Source of the DNA: Antrihabitans cavernicola
GTDB taxonomy: Bacteria; Actinomycetota; Actinomycetes; Mycobacteriales; Mycobacteriaceae
Assembly: GCF_008297975.1 (NCBI RefSeq)
Contig: NZ_VLNY01000007.1
Coordinates: forward strand, 232,213 to 296,212
Reading direction: 5' to 3'
Length of the DNA stretch: 64,000 nucleotides
Part shown: one piece after another, positions 38,404 to 47,527 of the stretch
How the letters are laid out: every line of letters begins with the position of its first letter
Position numbering within the stretch: the first letter of the stretch is position 1
The notes under the pieces: generated by a model
Told to the model about the DNA's origin: nothing
Databases searched by the model: none
What the model saw: only the letters and a program-made list of their open reading frames with translations
Translations under genes and position numbers: made by a program

Positions 38404-39230
38404 GCCCAGACCCCCTGCGTTGCAGCAGCTTTGGCGAAGTCTGCGAAATCCCGTGGCTCGCGGCCGAGCGCGCGACGCACACCATCGCTGACGTGGGCAT
38501 TGCGTCCGTCGAGCACCGTCCCGAACAGGTAGGTGAGCAGCGAGACCACTTCGGCAGGCACGTCGTACTCGGCGAGTGCACCCGCGTAGTCGGCCACCGC
38601 GACCGGCACGAACGCGATCTCGCGGCCGGTCGCCGCACCGATCTCGGCGACCGCGTCGGCAAAGGTCAACAGCCGAGGCCCGGTCAACTCGTACAGCTCG
38701 CCAACGTGACCATCCTCGGTCAGTGCGGCAACTGCCACGTCGGCGATGTCGTCGACGTCGACGAACGGCTCCGGAACGTCGCCCGTGGGGAGTGCCACCT
38801 CACCCGATCGAACCGGGTCCACCAGGTAGTCCTCGCTGAAATTCTGCGCGAACCAGGCGCACCGGACGATGGTCCACGCGATGCCCGACCGGCGGACCAT
38901 CTCCTCACACTGTTCCGCTTCCGGTTCACCACGACCCGAGAGCAGCACCAGCCGCTGCACGCCTGCTGCCGCAGCGGCCCTGACGAATGCCCGAATGTCG
39001 TCCGGCGCCCCGGGTACTGCCAGATCGGGCTGAAAGGACAGGTAGACCGAGCCGACGCCGTCGAGAGCACCAGCCCAGGTCGAGCGATCGGTCCAGTCGA
39101 AAGGCGTTGCTGCCGAGCGTGATCCGATCCGAACCGGCAGTCCGCGTCGAGTGAGTTGTGCCGCGACGCGGCGTCCGGTCTTGCCGGTGCCACCGAGAAC
39201 CAGGATGGGGAGTTGCGTTGTCGTTGTCAT
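38400..39230 (-). CDS. NmrA-like NAD(P)-binding protein
   Basis: The 276-residue protein starts with the Rossmann motif LVLGGTGKTGRRVAAQL and follows the atypical short-chain dehydrogenase/NmrA pattern, including WTIVRCAWFAQNFSED and a C-terminal domain. Relatives act as quinone or azo reductases or as redox-sensing regulators. I chose the ATG at 39228-39230. It is divergent from an AraC regulator with 81 bp between starts and coupled to the DUF1772 gene, so the pair is the likely target of that regulator. Confidence 0.88.
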   Translation of the reverse strand: MTTTTQLPILVLGGTGKTGRRVAAQLTRRGLPVRIGSRSAATPFDWTDRSTWAGALDGVGSVYLSFQPDLAVPGAPDDIRAFVRAAAAAGVQRLVLLSGRGEPEAEQCEEMVRRSGIAWTIVRCAWFAQNFSEDYLVDPVRSGEVALPTGDVPEPFVDVDDIADVAVAALTEDGHVGELYELTGPRLLTFADAVAEIGAATGREIAFVPVAVADYAGALAEYDVPAEVVSLLTYLFGTVLDGRNAHVSDGVRRALGREPRDFADFAKAAATQGVWA

Positions 39231-39287
39231 GAGAACAGTCAATCGCCGAGTCCCTGGACGATCCATCGCTGAGACGCTCGATTGCAT

Positions 39288-39297
39288 ACGCATGCGT
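39288..39297. promoter_or_regulatory. Palindrome in the NmrA/AraC divergent region
   Basis: ACGCATGCGT is a perfect 10-bp palindrome 15 bp before the AraC-type ATG. It is a candidate regulator site. The AraC gene shows no Shine-Dalgarno, so its mRNA may be leaderless. Confidence 0.35.
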
Positions 39298-39311
39298 CTA
39301 CACTTTTCGAT

Positions 39312-40238
39312 ATGGACGCCTTGGCCAGCCTGCTGGAGGGGCCGCGTGCGCGCGGCGCATTCCTGATGCGTTCGATTCTCGATCCCCCGTGGTCACTGCG
39401 TATTCGCGACGAGGCACCGTTGACCTTGGTCGCATTCATGCGCGGCGAGGCGTGGATCGTGCCCGACGACGCGAAACCGATTCGACTCGCCGCGGGCGAC
39501 GTCGCCATAATTGCAGGCTCCGAGCCGTACACGGTCGCCGACAGCCCCGACACAGAACCCCAGATCATCATCGAACCCGGACAGGTCACCACCACGCCGG
39601 ACGGCGAAGTGCTCTGCGAGACATTGAATCTCGGCGTGCGCAGCTGGGGCACCAACCCTGACGGCGCAACCATGATGGTCACCGGAACCTACGAGATGTG
39701 CGGTGCTGTCAGCGATCGGCTGTTGCGGGCACTCCCCCAGGTGATCGTGCTTCCGGAGCAGGAGATGAACTGCCCGGTGCTGCCGTTGCTCGGTGAAGAG
39801 ATCGTCAAAGACGAGCCAGGGCAGGGCGTCGTGCTGGACCGCCTGCTCGACCTGCTGCTGATCGCGGCACTGCGCACCTGGTTCGCTCGCGACGATTCGC
39901 CTGCCTGGTATCACGCCTACAGCGATCCGGTGGTCGGAAAAGCGTTGCGGCTGTTGCAGAACAATCCACAACACCAGTGGACCGTTGCGAACCTTGCGGG
40001 CGAGGTCGGCGTATCCCGAGCATCGCTGGCGCGGCGCTTCACCGATTTGGTCGGCGAGCCGCCGATGGCCTTTCTCACCGAGTGGCGCCTGTCCCTCGCT
40101 GCCGACCTACTGCGTGAGTCCGACGTGACCGTCGAGGCCGTCGCACGACAGGTCGGATACGGCAGCGCATTTGCCTTGAGCACGGCGTTCAAACGCGAGC
40201 ACGGCATCAGTCCCCGCGAACATCGCATGGGTGCTTAG
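39312..40238 (+). CDS. AraC-family regulator with cupin N-terminus
   Basis: The N-terminal ~160 residues form a cupin-type sensor (RLAAGDVAIIAG and the following strands). The C-terminal AraC/XylS domain has two helix-turn-helices, WTVANLAGEVGVSRASLARR and VTVEAVARQVGYGSAFALST, ending FKREHGISPREHR. Length is 308 residues from the ATG at 39312; a TTG ten codons upstream overlaps the palindrome. Cupin_6 AraC proteins usually activate divergent oxidoreductase genes in response to small organic compounds, here probably the NmrA/DUF1772 pair. Confidence 0.92.
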   Translation: MDALASLLEGPRARGAFLMRSILDPPWSLRIRDEAPLTLVAFMRGEAWIVPDDAKPIRLAAGDVAIIAGSEPYTVADSPDTEPQIIIEPGQVTTTPDGEVLCETLNLGVRSWGTNPDGATMMVTGTYEMCGAVSDRLLRALPQVIVLPEQEMNCPVLPLLGEEIVKDEPGQGVVLDRLLDLLLIAALRTWFARDDSPAWYHAYSDPVVGKALRLLQNNPQHQWTVANLAGEVGVSRASLARRFTDLVGEPPMAFLTEWRLSLAADLLRESDVTVEAVARQVGYGSAFALSTAFKREHGISPREHRMGA

Positions 40239-40288
40239 CGCACTCAACCGAACAGCGCACTCAACCGAACAGCGCACTCAACCGAACA
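40238..40288. repeat. 17-bp tandem repeat, three perfect copies
   Basis: GCGCACTCAACCGAACA occurs three times in a row (40238-40254, 40255-40271, 40272-40288). The third copy contains the stop codon and last two codons of the GGDEF-EAL gene, and the first starts on the last base of the AraC stop codon. The array fills the whole space between the two convergent genes. Confidence 0.95.
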
Positions 40289-42017
40289 GCTCTGCCGCCG
40301 GTTGCGGGCGGGCGAAATAGTAACCCTGCGCGAAGTCGATGCCATGGGCGGCAAGAAGTTCCGCCTGTTGCGCCGTCTCGATCCCTTCGACGATCACCGC
40401 GAGCTGGAACGCGGCGGCCACCGCGGTGATCGCATCGAGCAGTGGCGGCGCGGTCGTCACGTCTGCGATGACGGCCCGATCGATTTTGAGAATGTCGCAG
40501 GGTAGGGCCGCGATCCGGGCGAGCGACGAATAGCCGCTTCCGAAATCGTCTATGGCAATACGGATTCCCGCACTCCGCAGTCGCGTCAGCTGCCGAATCG
40601 CTTCGGGCGAATCAGCCGCCATGTCGCGCTCGGTAACTTCGAGGACGAGTCGCTCGGGTGACCAGGCCAAGCGTGCGAGAGTCGCAAGGACCGACTCGCA
40701 GTAGGCGGGGTCGCCGAGTTCCGCACCGGAGACGTTGACGCTGACGATCATCTCGGATCTGTTGCCCCGCAGACGCTCGGCCTCGGTGCACGCCTCTTCG
40801 AGCACGAGGCGACCCAAGTCGGCGATCAAGCCGTTGTCTTCCGCGAGTTGGACGATCCCCTCGGGAGAGATATCCGGGTAGGGCGGCGAATGCCAGCGCA
40901 CAAGCGCTTCCACCGCTACCGTGCCGTTACCGGTGGACAGCCGGACGATCGGTTGGAAGTGGACGTGGAATGCGCCTTCGCGTATCGCGTCGCGAATCTG
41001 CTCGACGAGGGCTGGCCGCCGCGACGACTCGACGACGATCCGGTCCCCTCCTGCCCGCTTGGCCCGGAACAGCCCGACGTCGGCGCGACCGATGAACAGC
41101 GACACAGTATCGCCCGGCAGCCAGCCGGTGACGCCTACCGAGCATGCGGTCCGTACCGCCGATCGGAGCCGGTCGGCCAGAGCCGCAGCCGCGGTCTCGG
41201 AGGTTCCCCTGACGAGCACCGCGAACTCGTCTCCGCCGTAGCGCGAGACGATGCCGACACGACCGACCTCGTCGCGCCATCGGGTCGCGATATCGCGAAT
41301 CAGCCGGTCACCGCCGCTGCGACCGAGATCGTCGTTGATCGATTTGAACCCGTCGAGATCGAGCAAGATCAGCGCGAGCTCGTCACCCGACGCAGCCGCG
41401 GTGTTGATCTCGGCCTCGATCGCGAAATCGAAGCCGCGCCGATTCAGCAGCCCGGTCTGATGATCGATCACCGCTGCGCGTGCAACCGCGGTCACCAGGC
41501 TCACACCGGCCCCGATGAGTGCGGTCGCAGTTGCTATCGGAATCGCCGACCACCACGGCATGTCGGGATCGAACACCGCAAGACCTACGCAACTCGCCAC
41601 CGCCAAAGCCGTGATGAGAGCCGAGTTGCGCAAGCTGAACATGAGCGCCGCATGGCACGCGACACAGGTGTAGAGGGAGGCCATGGCGACATCGCCTGCG
41701 ACAGAGGGAGACTGGCCGATAAGGGCGGTCAGTACGACGACGGCAAAGACTATCGACGCCACGTGTCCTATCGGTGAGAGTCGCGCGCGCAGCGCTGCGA
41801 CCACCACGCTGAGGACGATCGACAAAACGGCACCGGCCAGGAGAATTGCGCGGTTGCCCGGCGGTACCGGCATCGCGGCACCCAACGCCACACCGGCAAG
41901 ACCGATGAAGAAAAAGAACGCGGCCGTGGTGCGTCCCATCACGTCGCGCTGCAACACCGTCGGCGGCAATCCCGCAATGGCGAGTCTGGTCCCGCGCCGG
42001 CCAACGAATTGCTGCAC
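40278..42017 (-). CDS. Membrane GGDEF-EAL protein (cyclic di-GMP turnover)
   Basis: Six or seven hydrophobic helices in residues ~30-185 form a membrane sensor. The GGDEF domain has an intact active site (SRYGGDEFAVL), so cyclic di-GMP synthesis is possible. The EAL domain has VEALVRW, the loop-6 motif IDDFGSGYSSLA, KIDR and VEGIET, so phosphodiesterase activity is also possible. The GTG at 42015-42017 gives 579 residues; an ATG at 41937-41939 would give 553. It lies 78 bp downstream of the FHA-LuxR gene on the same strand. The last codons fall in a tandem 17-bp repeat. Confidence 0.95.
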   Translation of the reverse strand: MQQFVGRRGTRLAIAGLPPTVLQRDVMGRTTAAFFFFIGLAGVALGAAMPVPPGNRAILLAGAVLSIVLSVVVAALRARLSPIGHVASIVFAVVVLTALIGQSPSVAGDVAMASLYTCVACHAALMFSLRNSALITALAVASCVGLAVFDPDMPWWSAIPIATATALIGAGVSLVTAVARAAVIDHQTGLLNRRGFDFAIEAEINTAAASGDELALILLDLDGFKSINDDLGRSGGDRLIRDIATRWRDEVGRVGIVSRYGGDEFAVLVRGTSETAAAALADRLRSAVRTACSVGVTGWLPGDTVSLFIGRADVGLFRAKRAGGDRIVVESSRRPALVEQIRDAIREGAFHVHFQPIVRLSTGNGTVAVEALVRWHSPPYPDISPEGIVQLAEDNGLIADLGRLVLEEACTEAERLRGNRSEMIVSVNVSGAELGDPAYCESVLATLARLAWSPERLVLEVTERDMAADSPEAIRQLTRLRSAGIRIAIDDFGSGYSSLARIAALPCDILKIDRAVIADVTTAPPLLDAITAVAAAFQLAVIVEGIETAQQAELLAAHGIDFAQGYYFARPQPAAELFG

Positions 42018-42095
42018 ACCGCAGGATATCGAGTGACCGACGGCAATGTGCCGTGAACAACCCCGCGCGCCGAAACCGGAGCCCGGCGCGCTGTG

Positions 42096-42719
42096 TCAGA
42101 GATCGCGTTCGGAAATGATTCCGCTCTGAATTGCCAACTCGGCCAACCGAACTCGCTTCTGATTTTGGGGCAGATCTTCGACCCCGAACTTCGAGAAGAG
42201 CGCCCGAAGATGCGTCTTGATCGCATCGACGCTGAGGAACAGTTCGTTCGCGATCGCCTGATTGGCAGCGGGACTGGCGAAAGTCGCGTTGTGCTTGTAC
42301 GGGCGGCAGAGGGCGATCAGCACCGAACGCTGTGTCTCCGTGAGCGATCGCAGCGTGGGGATGGCCCCGGTGGATACCCGGGTGACGTCGTCGACCGTTG
42401 CGCCGAACTCGTGAAACGTGAGGATGGACGCGCCGAGGCGGATCCGATCACCGACGCGCAGGCGGCGGCGGCCTGCGAGCCGCTCACCGTTGACGTAGGT
42501 GCCGTTGCGGGAGAGTCCGTCGTCGACGATCGTCCAGTGCGTCCCGATCCATTCGATCGCAGCATGCAGTCGCGACACCTCGTCGTCCCAGGTGAGGGGC
42601 ACATCGGCCTGCGGGGAGCGGCCGACTGTCACGCGCGGGTTGTCCGTCGACAGCACCAACTCTTGCTGGCGTCCGTCTTCGTCCACAAAGCGCAGGCAGG
42701 GCCCGTCAAGCACCGACAC
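42096..42719 (-). CDS. FHA-domain protein with LuxR-like helix-turn-helix
   Basis: The N-terminal half is an FHA phosphothreonine-binding domain with VTVGRSPQADV, SRLHAAIEW and SRNGTYVNGERL. The C-terminal ~80 residues are a winged or LuxR-like DNA-binding domain (TETQRSVLIALCRP, then AIKTHLRALFSKFGVEDLPQ). Such fusions let a Ser/Thr kinase control transcription. The GTG at 42717-42719 has GGAG six bases ahead and gives 207 residues; a TTG at 42768-42770 would add 17. The receptor Ser/Thr kinase encoded about 600 bp away is the obvious partner. Confidence 0.88.
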   Translation of the reverse strand: MSVLDGPCLRFVDEDGRQQELVLSTDNPRVTVGRSPQADVPLTWDDEVSRLHAAIEWIGTHWTIVDDGLSRNGTYVNGERLAGRRRLRVGDRIRLGASILTFHEFGATVDDVTRVSTGAIPTLRSLTETQRSVLIALCRPYKHNATFASPAANQAIANELFLSVDAIKTHLRALFSKFGVEDLPQNQKRVRLAELAIQSGIISERDL

Positions 42720-42795
42720 GGTGACTCCAATCCATCCGTCAATCGTGCCGCGCAGCTGCGCTGTCGGCAAGGTATTGCGAATGCTAAGGCATGGA

Positions 42796-43110
42796 CTAGT
42801 GGACGCGGCCCGGAAGTCCGGTGCGCCCGAGCCGAATCAGCAGCATTCCCAGCGCGACTCCGTCGCGACCCAAGTGATTCTCGAAGCGCGCGAGGGTGTC
42901 CATCTCGGCGTGCTGCGCCACTCGCGGCCTACCGGAATGGACCCGCGAGGTACCCAGACTCCGGGTGAGTTCCACGCGACGCCGGACGTTCGCGAGGATC
43001 TCCGCGTCGAGCGAGTCGATGTCGGCTCGCATCTGCTGCAGGTCGAGCTCGTCGGATCCGGAAGTCTCCGAGGTGATTCCAACGATCGGGGCGTGCGCGG
43101 TGATGGTCAT
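42796..43110 (-). CDS. Chorismate mutase, AroQ-delta type
   Basis: The 104-residue protein resembles the small intracellular mycobacterial chorismate mutase, which converts chorismate to prephenate on the way to Phe and Tyr. The motif MRADIDSLDAEILANVRRRVE supplies the first two active-site arginines (Arg18 and Arg35 of the M. tuberculosis enzyme), and GTSRVHSGRPR keeps the third (Arg46) although the adjacent Lys-Ala is Thr-Ser. The C-terminal LIRLGRTGL matches the segment that contacts DAHP synthase in mycobacteria. In M. tuberculosis the gene (Rv0948c) is at another locus. Here it lies between an FHA regulator and a divergent kinase. Confidence 0.88.
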   Translation of the reverse strand: MTITAHAPIVGITSETSGSDELDLQQMRADIDSLDAEILANVRRRVELTRSLGTSRVHSGRPRVAQHAEMDTLARFENHLGRDGVALGMLLIRLGRTGLPGRVH

Positions 43111-43297
43111 TCTGCGACTCCTGCTTTCGGACACGGTTGAAGTGATGGACCAATCCTCGGCCGCGACCGCGAGGCCCGAAAGGCACCCTAGGGAGGGTGA
43201 ATTCCACACCTCTACAACGGCGTTCGGCAGGGACAATTGATTCGATCGTCCCGCCGGGACTGCCGTCTCCCCGCTGTTCGAAAGGCATCGCCCGAAA

Positions 43298-45472
43298 ATG
43301 AACGTCCACAACTCGGATCGACCCGTCGGTCCAAGCCTTGTTTCCGACCTGGCCGCAGCAGGTTTCGACGGTGCGACCGAAGTAGGTCGGGGCGGATTCG
43401 GCGTCGTCTACAAATGCCTGCAACGATCGCTCGGACGCACGGTGGCGATCAAGTTGCTGTCGTCGGATCTCGATGCCGAGAACCGCGAGCGATTCCTTCG
43501 CGAGGGCTACGCGATGGGCAGGCTCTCCGGCCATCCGCACATCGTCAATATCCTGCAGGTCGGCGTCACGTCGACCGGTCGCCCGTACATCGTGATGCCG
43601 TATCACCCGAAGAACTCGCTGGCGACGCGCATCCGGCGCGACGGCAACCTGGAGTGGACCGAGGCCATCAGGATCGGAATCAAGCTCGCGGGCGCATTGC
43701 AGTCCGCCCACAACGTCGGCACGCTGCACAGGGACGTGAAGCCTGCCAATGTCCTGCTCAGCGACTACGGCGAGCCGCAGCTGACCGACTTCGGGATCGC
43801 CCGGATCGCCGGCGGATTCGAGACGGCAACGGGCGCCTTCACCGGATCGCTGGCCTACACCGCTCCGGAGGTTCTCCAAGGACAGCCCCCGACGGCGTCC
43901 GCAGACGTCTACGGCCTCGGCGCGACCATCTATTCGCTCATCGCGGGCCACGCCGCCTACGACCGACGCACCGGCGAGGAGCTGGTCGCGCAGTTCCTCC
44001 GAATCAGCTCGCAACCGGTGCCCGATCTGCGCCCCACCGGCGTCCCGGACGATGTCTGCGCGGCGATCGAACGCGCGATGGCCGCAGAGCCCGAACATCG
44101 GCAAGGCAGCGTCGAGGAGTTGGGTGACGAATTGCGCGAAGCCGAGCGCAGGCACGGTCTGCGAGTGGACGCGATGGTCATTCCGCCGCCTGCCGACCCG
44201 GAGGAGGACGAGCCGACGCTCGCCTACCATCAGATCCCCACCAGCAGGCCCGAGCCGCACTCCGTGCCGCAGCCCAATTCGCCCGCGAGGTACCCGTCAC
44301 CCCAGCCCCAGCCCCAGCCGCTGCTCGCTGCACCGACACCGCACCCGCTCCCACCAGCACACCCAGACCCGGCACCCGCGCGACGCAAGCGAGGCCCGTT
44401 GGTTGCAGGCGCTGTGCTGGCAACCGGGTTGCTGGTCGCGGCGATCATCGGCGGATTCATGCTCACTCGCGGCAGCGATTCGCCGTCGGTACCCGTTGCC
44501 GCGTCGGAGCCTGCGCACGCTCACACTGCTCCAGGCCCCGCCGAGCCCGACTACACGGAGCCTGCGGCTCCCTCGCCCGCAGCTGCACCGGTCAACAGCG
44601 CGTCGACATGGCGAACTCTCCCCGATGCGAAGCTGGCCCGCCAGCAGTCGGCCACCACGGTCGCCAACGGCACCATCTGGGTCCTCGGTGGCCTCGACAA
44701 CTCAGGCTCCACCAACAAGGTGCAGGGCTACGACCCCGCCATTGCCACCTGGAAGTCCGGCCCGGATCTACCTGCCGCACTCAACCATCCGACGGCCGCG
44801 GACTACAACAACGAGTTGGTGGTGATCGGCGGTTGGGAACCGGACGGCCCCAATCTCACCGCCAAGACGTCGGCGCGAGTTCTCGCACTGCGCAACGGCG
44901 CATGGGTCGATCTGCCACCGCTGCACCAGCCCCGCGCGGCAGGAGCCGCTGCTGTCGTCGACAACAAGTTGATCGTCACCGGTGGGCAGGGCCCCGACAA
45001 ACAGCTCGCGACGACAACCGAGGTGTACGACGGTGCGGGCTGGACTGTCACCGCGGGACCACCTACACCGCGCGAACATCTTGCCGCCACCACGGACGGC
45101 ACCTATCTCTACGCGGTCGGTGGCCGCAATCTGTCGTCGGACAAGAACACGGCGGCGCTCGAGCGCTACGACCCTGTCGCCAATACCTGGGCATCGTTGC
45201 CAGCCATGCCGACTCCCCGGGGCGGGTTGGGCGCGACCTATCTCGATGGGCGCATCATCGCGGTCGGCGGAGAAGAACCCATCGATGTCCTCGGCACCGC
45301 AGAGGCCTACGACGTCGCGGCGCAGGTCTGGACCGAATTACCGAGCCTCGCCACACCCCGGCACGGGCTTGCTGTCGCCGCCGTCGGTAACACCGTCTAT
45401 GCGATCAATGGAGCTATGCATCCGACTCACGCAGAATCCACTGCCACTACCGAAGCATTGGACTTCGAATAG
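43298..45472 (+). CDS. Receptor Ser/Thr kinase with Kelch-repeat ectodomain
   Basis: The N-terminal kinase domain (~26-285) has GRGGFGVVYKC, the ATP-lysine in VAIKLL, the catalytic loop LHRDVKPANVLL, DFGIAR and YTAPEVL, so it should be active. A Pro/Gln/His-rich linker leads to one transmembrane helix (~366-388). The outside part has a Pro/Ala stalk and, from ~436 to 724, about six Kelch repeats (for example IWVLGGLDNSG and LYAVGGRNLSS with GYDPAIATWKSGP), which should fold as a beta-propeller sensor. Many actinobacterial kinases use PASTA or NHL domains instead. It is divergent from chorismate mutase and the FHA regulator. Confidence 0.93.
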   Translation: MNVHNSDRPVGPSLVSDLAAAGFDGATEVGRGGFGVVYKCLQRSLGRTVAIKLLSSDLDAENRERFLREGYAMGRLSGHPHIVNILQVGVTSTGRPYIVMPYHPKNSLATRIRRDGNLEWTEAIRIGIKLAGALQSAHNVGTLHRDVKPANVLLSDYGEPQLTDFGIARIAGGFETATGAFTGSLAYTAPEVLQGQPPTASADVYGLGATIYSLIAGHAAYDRRTGEELVAQFLRISSQPVPDLRPTGVPDDVCAAIERAMAAEPEHRQGSVEELGDELREAERRHGLRVDAMVIPPPADPEEDEPTLAYHQIPTSRPEPHSVPQPNSPARYPSPQPQPQPLLAAPTPHPLPPAHPDPAPARRKRGPLVAGAVLATGLLVAAIIGGFMLTRGSDSPSVPVAASEPAHAHTAPGPAEPDYTEPAAPSPAAAPVNSASTWRTLPDAKLARQQSATTVANGTIWVLGGLDNSGSTNKVQGYDPAIATWKSGPDLPAALNHPTAADYNNELVVIGGWEPDGPNLTAKTSARVLALRNGAWVDLPPLHQPRAAGAAAVVDNKLIVTGGQGPDKQLATTTEVYDGAGWTVTAGPPTPREHLAATTDGTYLYAVGGRNLSSDKNTAALERYDPVANTWASLPAMPTPRGGLGATYLDGRIIAVGGEEPIDVLGTAEAYDVAAQVWTELPSLATPRHGLAVAAVGNTVYAINGAMHPTHAESTATTEALDFE

Positions 45473-45518
45473 GAAGTAAATAACCGAACAAAGCTACAAA
45501 GTAATAACTATTCTGCCG

Positions 45519-45869
45519 CTAGTTGGCTTTGTTGTAAGCCTCGGTGATTTCTGCCGAGATGCGGCCGCGAGCGGACACTTTGTGTCCGTTTCGGCGGGCC
45601 CAATCACGAATAGCTGCGCTTTGCTCACGATCGACGGAGACGCGACTCTTGGTGCCTGCAGGCTGATTTGCGGCTCGAGTGCGACGACGACCACTCACCT
45701 TGCGCGCGGATTCCACCCATACATCGAGCTGACTGCGCAGCTTGGCGGCATTGGTGGAGGACAAATCGATCTCGTACGACGCACCGTCGATACCGAACTC
45801 GACAGTCTCATCGGCGGCGGCCTCCCCATCCACATCGTCGATCAGGGTGACGGTGACCTTCTTGGCCAT
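45519..45869 (-). CDS. lsr2: Lsr2, nucleoid-associated xenogeneic silencer
   Basis: Lsr2 is the H-NS-like protein of actinobacteria; it binds AT-rich DNA, bridges it and silences acquired genes. The N-terminal dimerisation domain starts [20 protein letters not shown], and the C-terminal DNA-binding domain ends with the AT-hook-like [11 protein letters not shown], where the RGR inserts into the minor groove. Length is 116 residues against 112 in M. tuberculosis. GGAAGGAAAG precedes the ATG, and a canonical promoter lies 62 bp upstream. It is convergent with the kinase gene and downstream of lysS, as in mycobacteria. Confidence 0.98.
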   Translation of the reverse strand: MAKKVTVTLIDDVDGEAAADETVEFGIDGASYEIDLSSTNAAKLRSQLDVWVESARKVSGRRRTRAANQPAGTKSRVSVDREQSAAIRDWARRNGHKVSARGRISAEITEAYNKAN

Positions 45870-45930
45870 GAGGCGACTTTCCTTCCATCAATGGTGTGGC
45901 ATGGCAATACAAGTGACTTACTCGAGCGTA

Positions 45931-45958
45931 AGCGTACCCCTGATTTGCATTTTGCCAA
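45931..45958 (-). promoter_or_regulatory. Sigma-A-type promoter of lsr2
   Basis: On the minus strand TTGGCA (45953-45958) is followed after 16 bases by TACGCT (45931-45936). The start of transcription should fall near 45924, leaving a leader of about 55 bases before the ATG. Confidence 0.55.
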
Positions 45959-45991
45959 GTCCGAGAAATTGCGCAATGAGAATTGCGTCGG

Positions 45992-47500
45992 TCATCGCCC
46001 GATCGGCCGGACAATTGGGAACAAGATGGTTTCCCTGATTCCCAGCCCGGTCAGCGCCATCAACAACCTGTCAATTCCCATGCCGGTTCCTGTGGTCGGC
46101 GGCATGCCCTGTTCCATCGCGGCGAGGAACTCCTCGTCGAGCGCCATGGCCTCGTCGTCGCCCGCCGACGCCAGTCGCGCCTGGTCGACGAAACGCTCGC
46201 GCTGGATCACCGGATCGACGAGTTCGGAGTAGCCCGTTGCCAATTCGAAGCCACGCACGTAAAGGTCCCACTTCTCGGTGACACCGGGCTTGCTGCGGTG
46301 TTGACGAGTCAGCGGCGACGTCTCCACCGGGAAATCCCGGACGAACGTCGGTGCGAACAACTTGTCGCCGTAGACGTGCTCCCACAATTCCTCGACCAGT
46401 TTTCCGTGGCCGTATCCCTTGCCTTCGGGAATCTCCAGTCCCACCCGCTGAGCAAGATCAAGTAATTCGGCAACAGAGGTATCGGGCGTCACTTCGACAC
46501 CGATCGATTCCGAAAGAGACGGATACATCTCGACGGTGGTCCACTCGCCACCCAAGTCGTATTCGGTGCCGTCCGGGAGCACCACGATCAGCGTTCCCAG
46601 CGCTTCCTGAGCAACTTCTTGCACCAATTCCCGCATCATCGTTGCGGAATCGTCGTACGTGCCGTAAGCCTCGTACGTTTCCAACATTGCAAATTCCGGC
46701 GAATGTGTGGCGTCCGCGCCCTCGTTGCGAAAGTTTCGATTGATCTCGAAAACCTTCTCGATTCCGCCGACCACGCACCGCTTGAGGAAAAGTTCGGGTG
46801 CGATTCGCAAGTACAAGTCGATGTCGAGTGCGTTGGAATGAGTGACGAACGGCCGTGCGGCAGCACCACCATGCAGCGTTTGCAGCATCGGTGTTTCGAC
46901 TTCCAGAAAACCGCGTCTTTCCAGCGCAGTCCGCAATGCGCGGACGACAGCGACGCGCTTGCGCGCCATTTCGCGCGCCTCCGGCCGAACGATCAAATCG
47001 ACGTATCGCTGCCGAACCCGCGATTCTTCGCTCAGCTCTTTGTGCGCAACGGGCAATGGACGCAAGGACTTCGATGCGACTGACCACGAATCGGCCATGA
47101 CGCTCAACTCACCGCGTCGCGAGCTGATCACTTCGCCGTGGACGAAAACGAAGTCACCGAGGTCTACATCCGACTTCCATTGCGCAAGCGCATCTTCGCC
47201 GACTCCGGCCAGGCTGATCATCGCCTGCAACTGGGTGCCGTCGCCCTCCTGCAACGTGGCAAAGCAGAGCTTGCCGGTGTTGCGCAAGAAGATAACTCGG
47301 CCGACAACACCGACGATCACGCCGGTACTGGAATCCGGCGCCAGCTCGGGATACGCCGCTCTGATCTCACCGAGACTGTGTGTGCGTGGCACGGACACCG
47401 GATACGGGTCTCGGCCCTCGGTGAGCAGGCGGTCGCGCTTGTCGCGACGAATCCTGATCTGCTCAGGAGTGTCGTCGGCGGGCTCGAGAGGTTCATCCAC
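45992..47500 (-). CDS. lysS: Lysyl-tRNA synthetase (class II)
   Basis: LysS charges tRNA-Lys. The N-terminal OB-fold anticodon-binding domain spans about residues 55-160 ([19 protein letters not shown]). Class II motif 2 is [20 protein letters not shown], and motif 3 is [15 protein letters not shown] near the C-terminus. The GTG at 47498-47500 gives 502 residues. It lies 27 bp after the rhodanese gene. Order and strand match Rv3598c beside lsr2 in M. tuberculosis. Confidence 0.97.
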   Translation of the reverse strand: MDEPLEPADDTPEQIRIRRDKRDRLLTEGRDPYPVSVPRTHSLGEIRAAYPELAPDSSTGVIVGVVGRVIFLRNTGKLCFATLQEGDGTQLQAMISLAGVGEDALAQWKSDVDLGDFVFVHGEVISSRRGELSVMADSWSVASKSLRPLPVAHKELSEESRVRQRYVDLIVRPEAREMARKRVAVVRALRTALERRGFLEVETPMLQTLHGGAAARPFVTHSNALDIDLYLRIAPELFLKRCVVGGIEKVFEINRNFRNEGADATHSPEFAMLETYEAYGTYDDSATMMRELVQEVAQEALGTLIVVLPDGTEYDLGGEWTTVEMYPSLSESIGVEVTPDTSVAELLDLAQRVGLEIPEGKGYGHGKLVEELWEHVYGDKLFAPTFVRDFPVETSPLTRQHRSKPGVTEKWDLYVRGFELATGYSELVDPVIQRERFVDQARLASAGDDEAMALDEEFLAAMEQGMPPTTGTGMGIDRLLMALTGLGIRETILFPIVRPIGR

Positions 47501-47527
47501 GACCGTGAAGCCTAGTCGTGACGCAGA

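Noticed and set aside
45473..45518. Terminator between the Kelch kinase and lsr2
   Set aside because: AACAAAGC and GCTTTGTT can pair, but the second arm lies in the lsr2 coding end and the loop is about 30 bases, so the evidence is weak.
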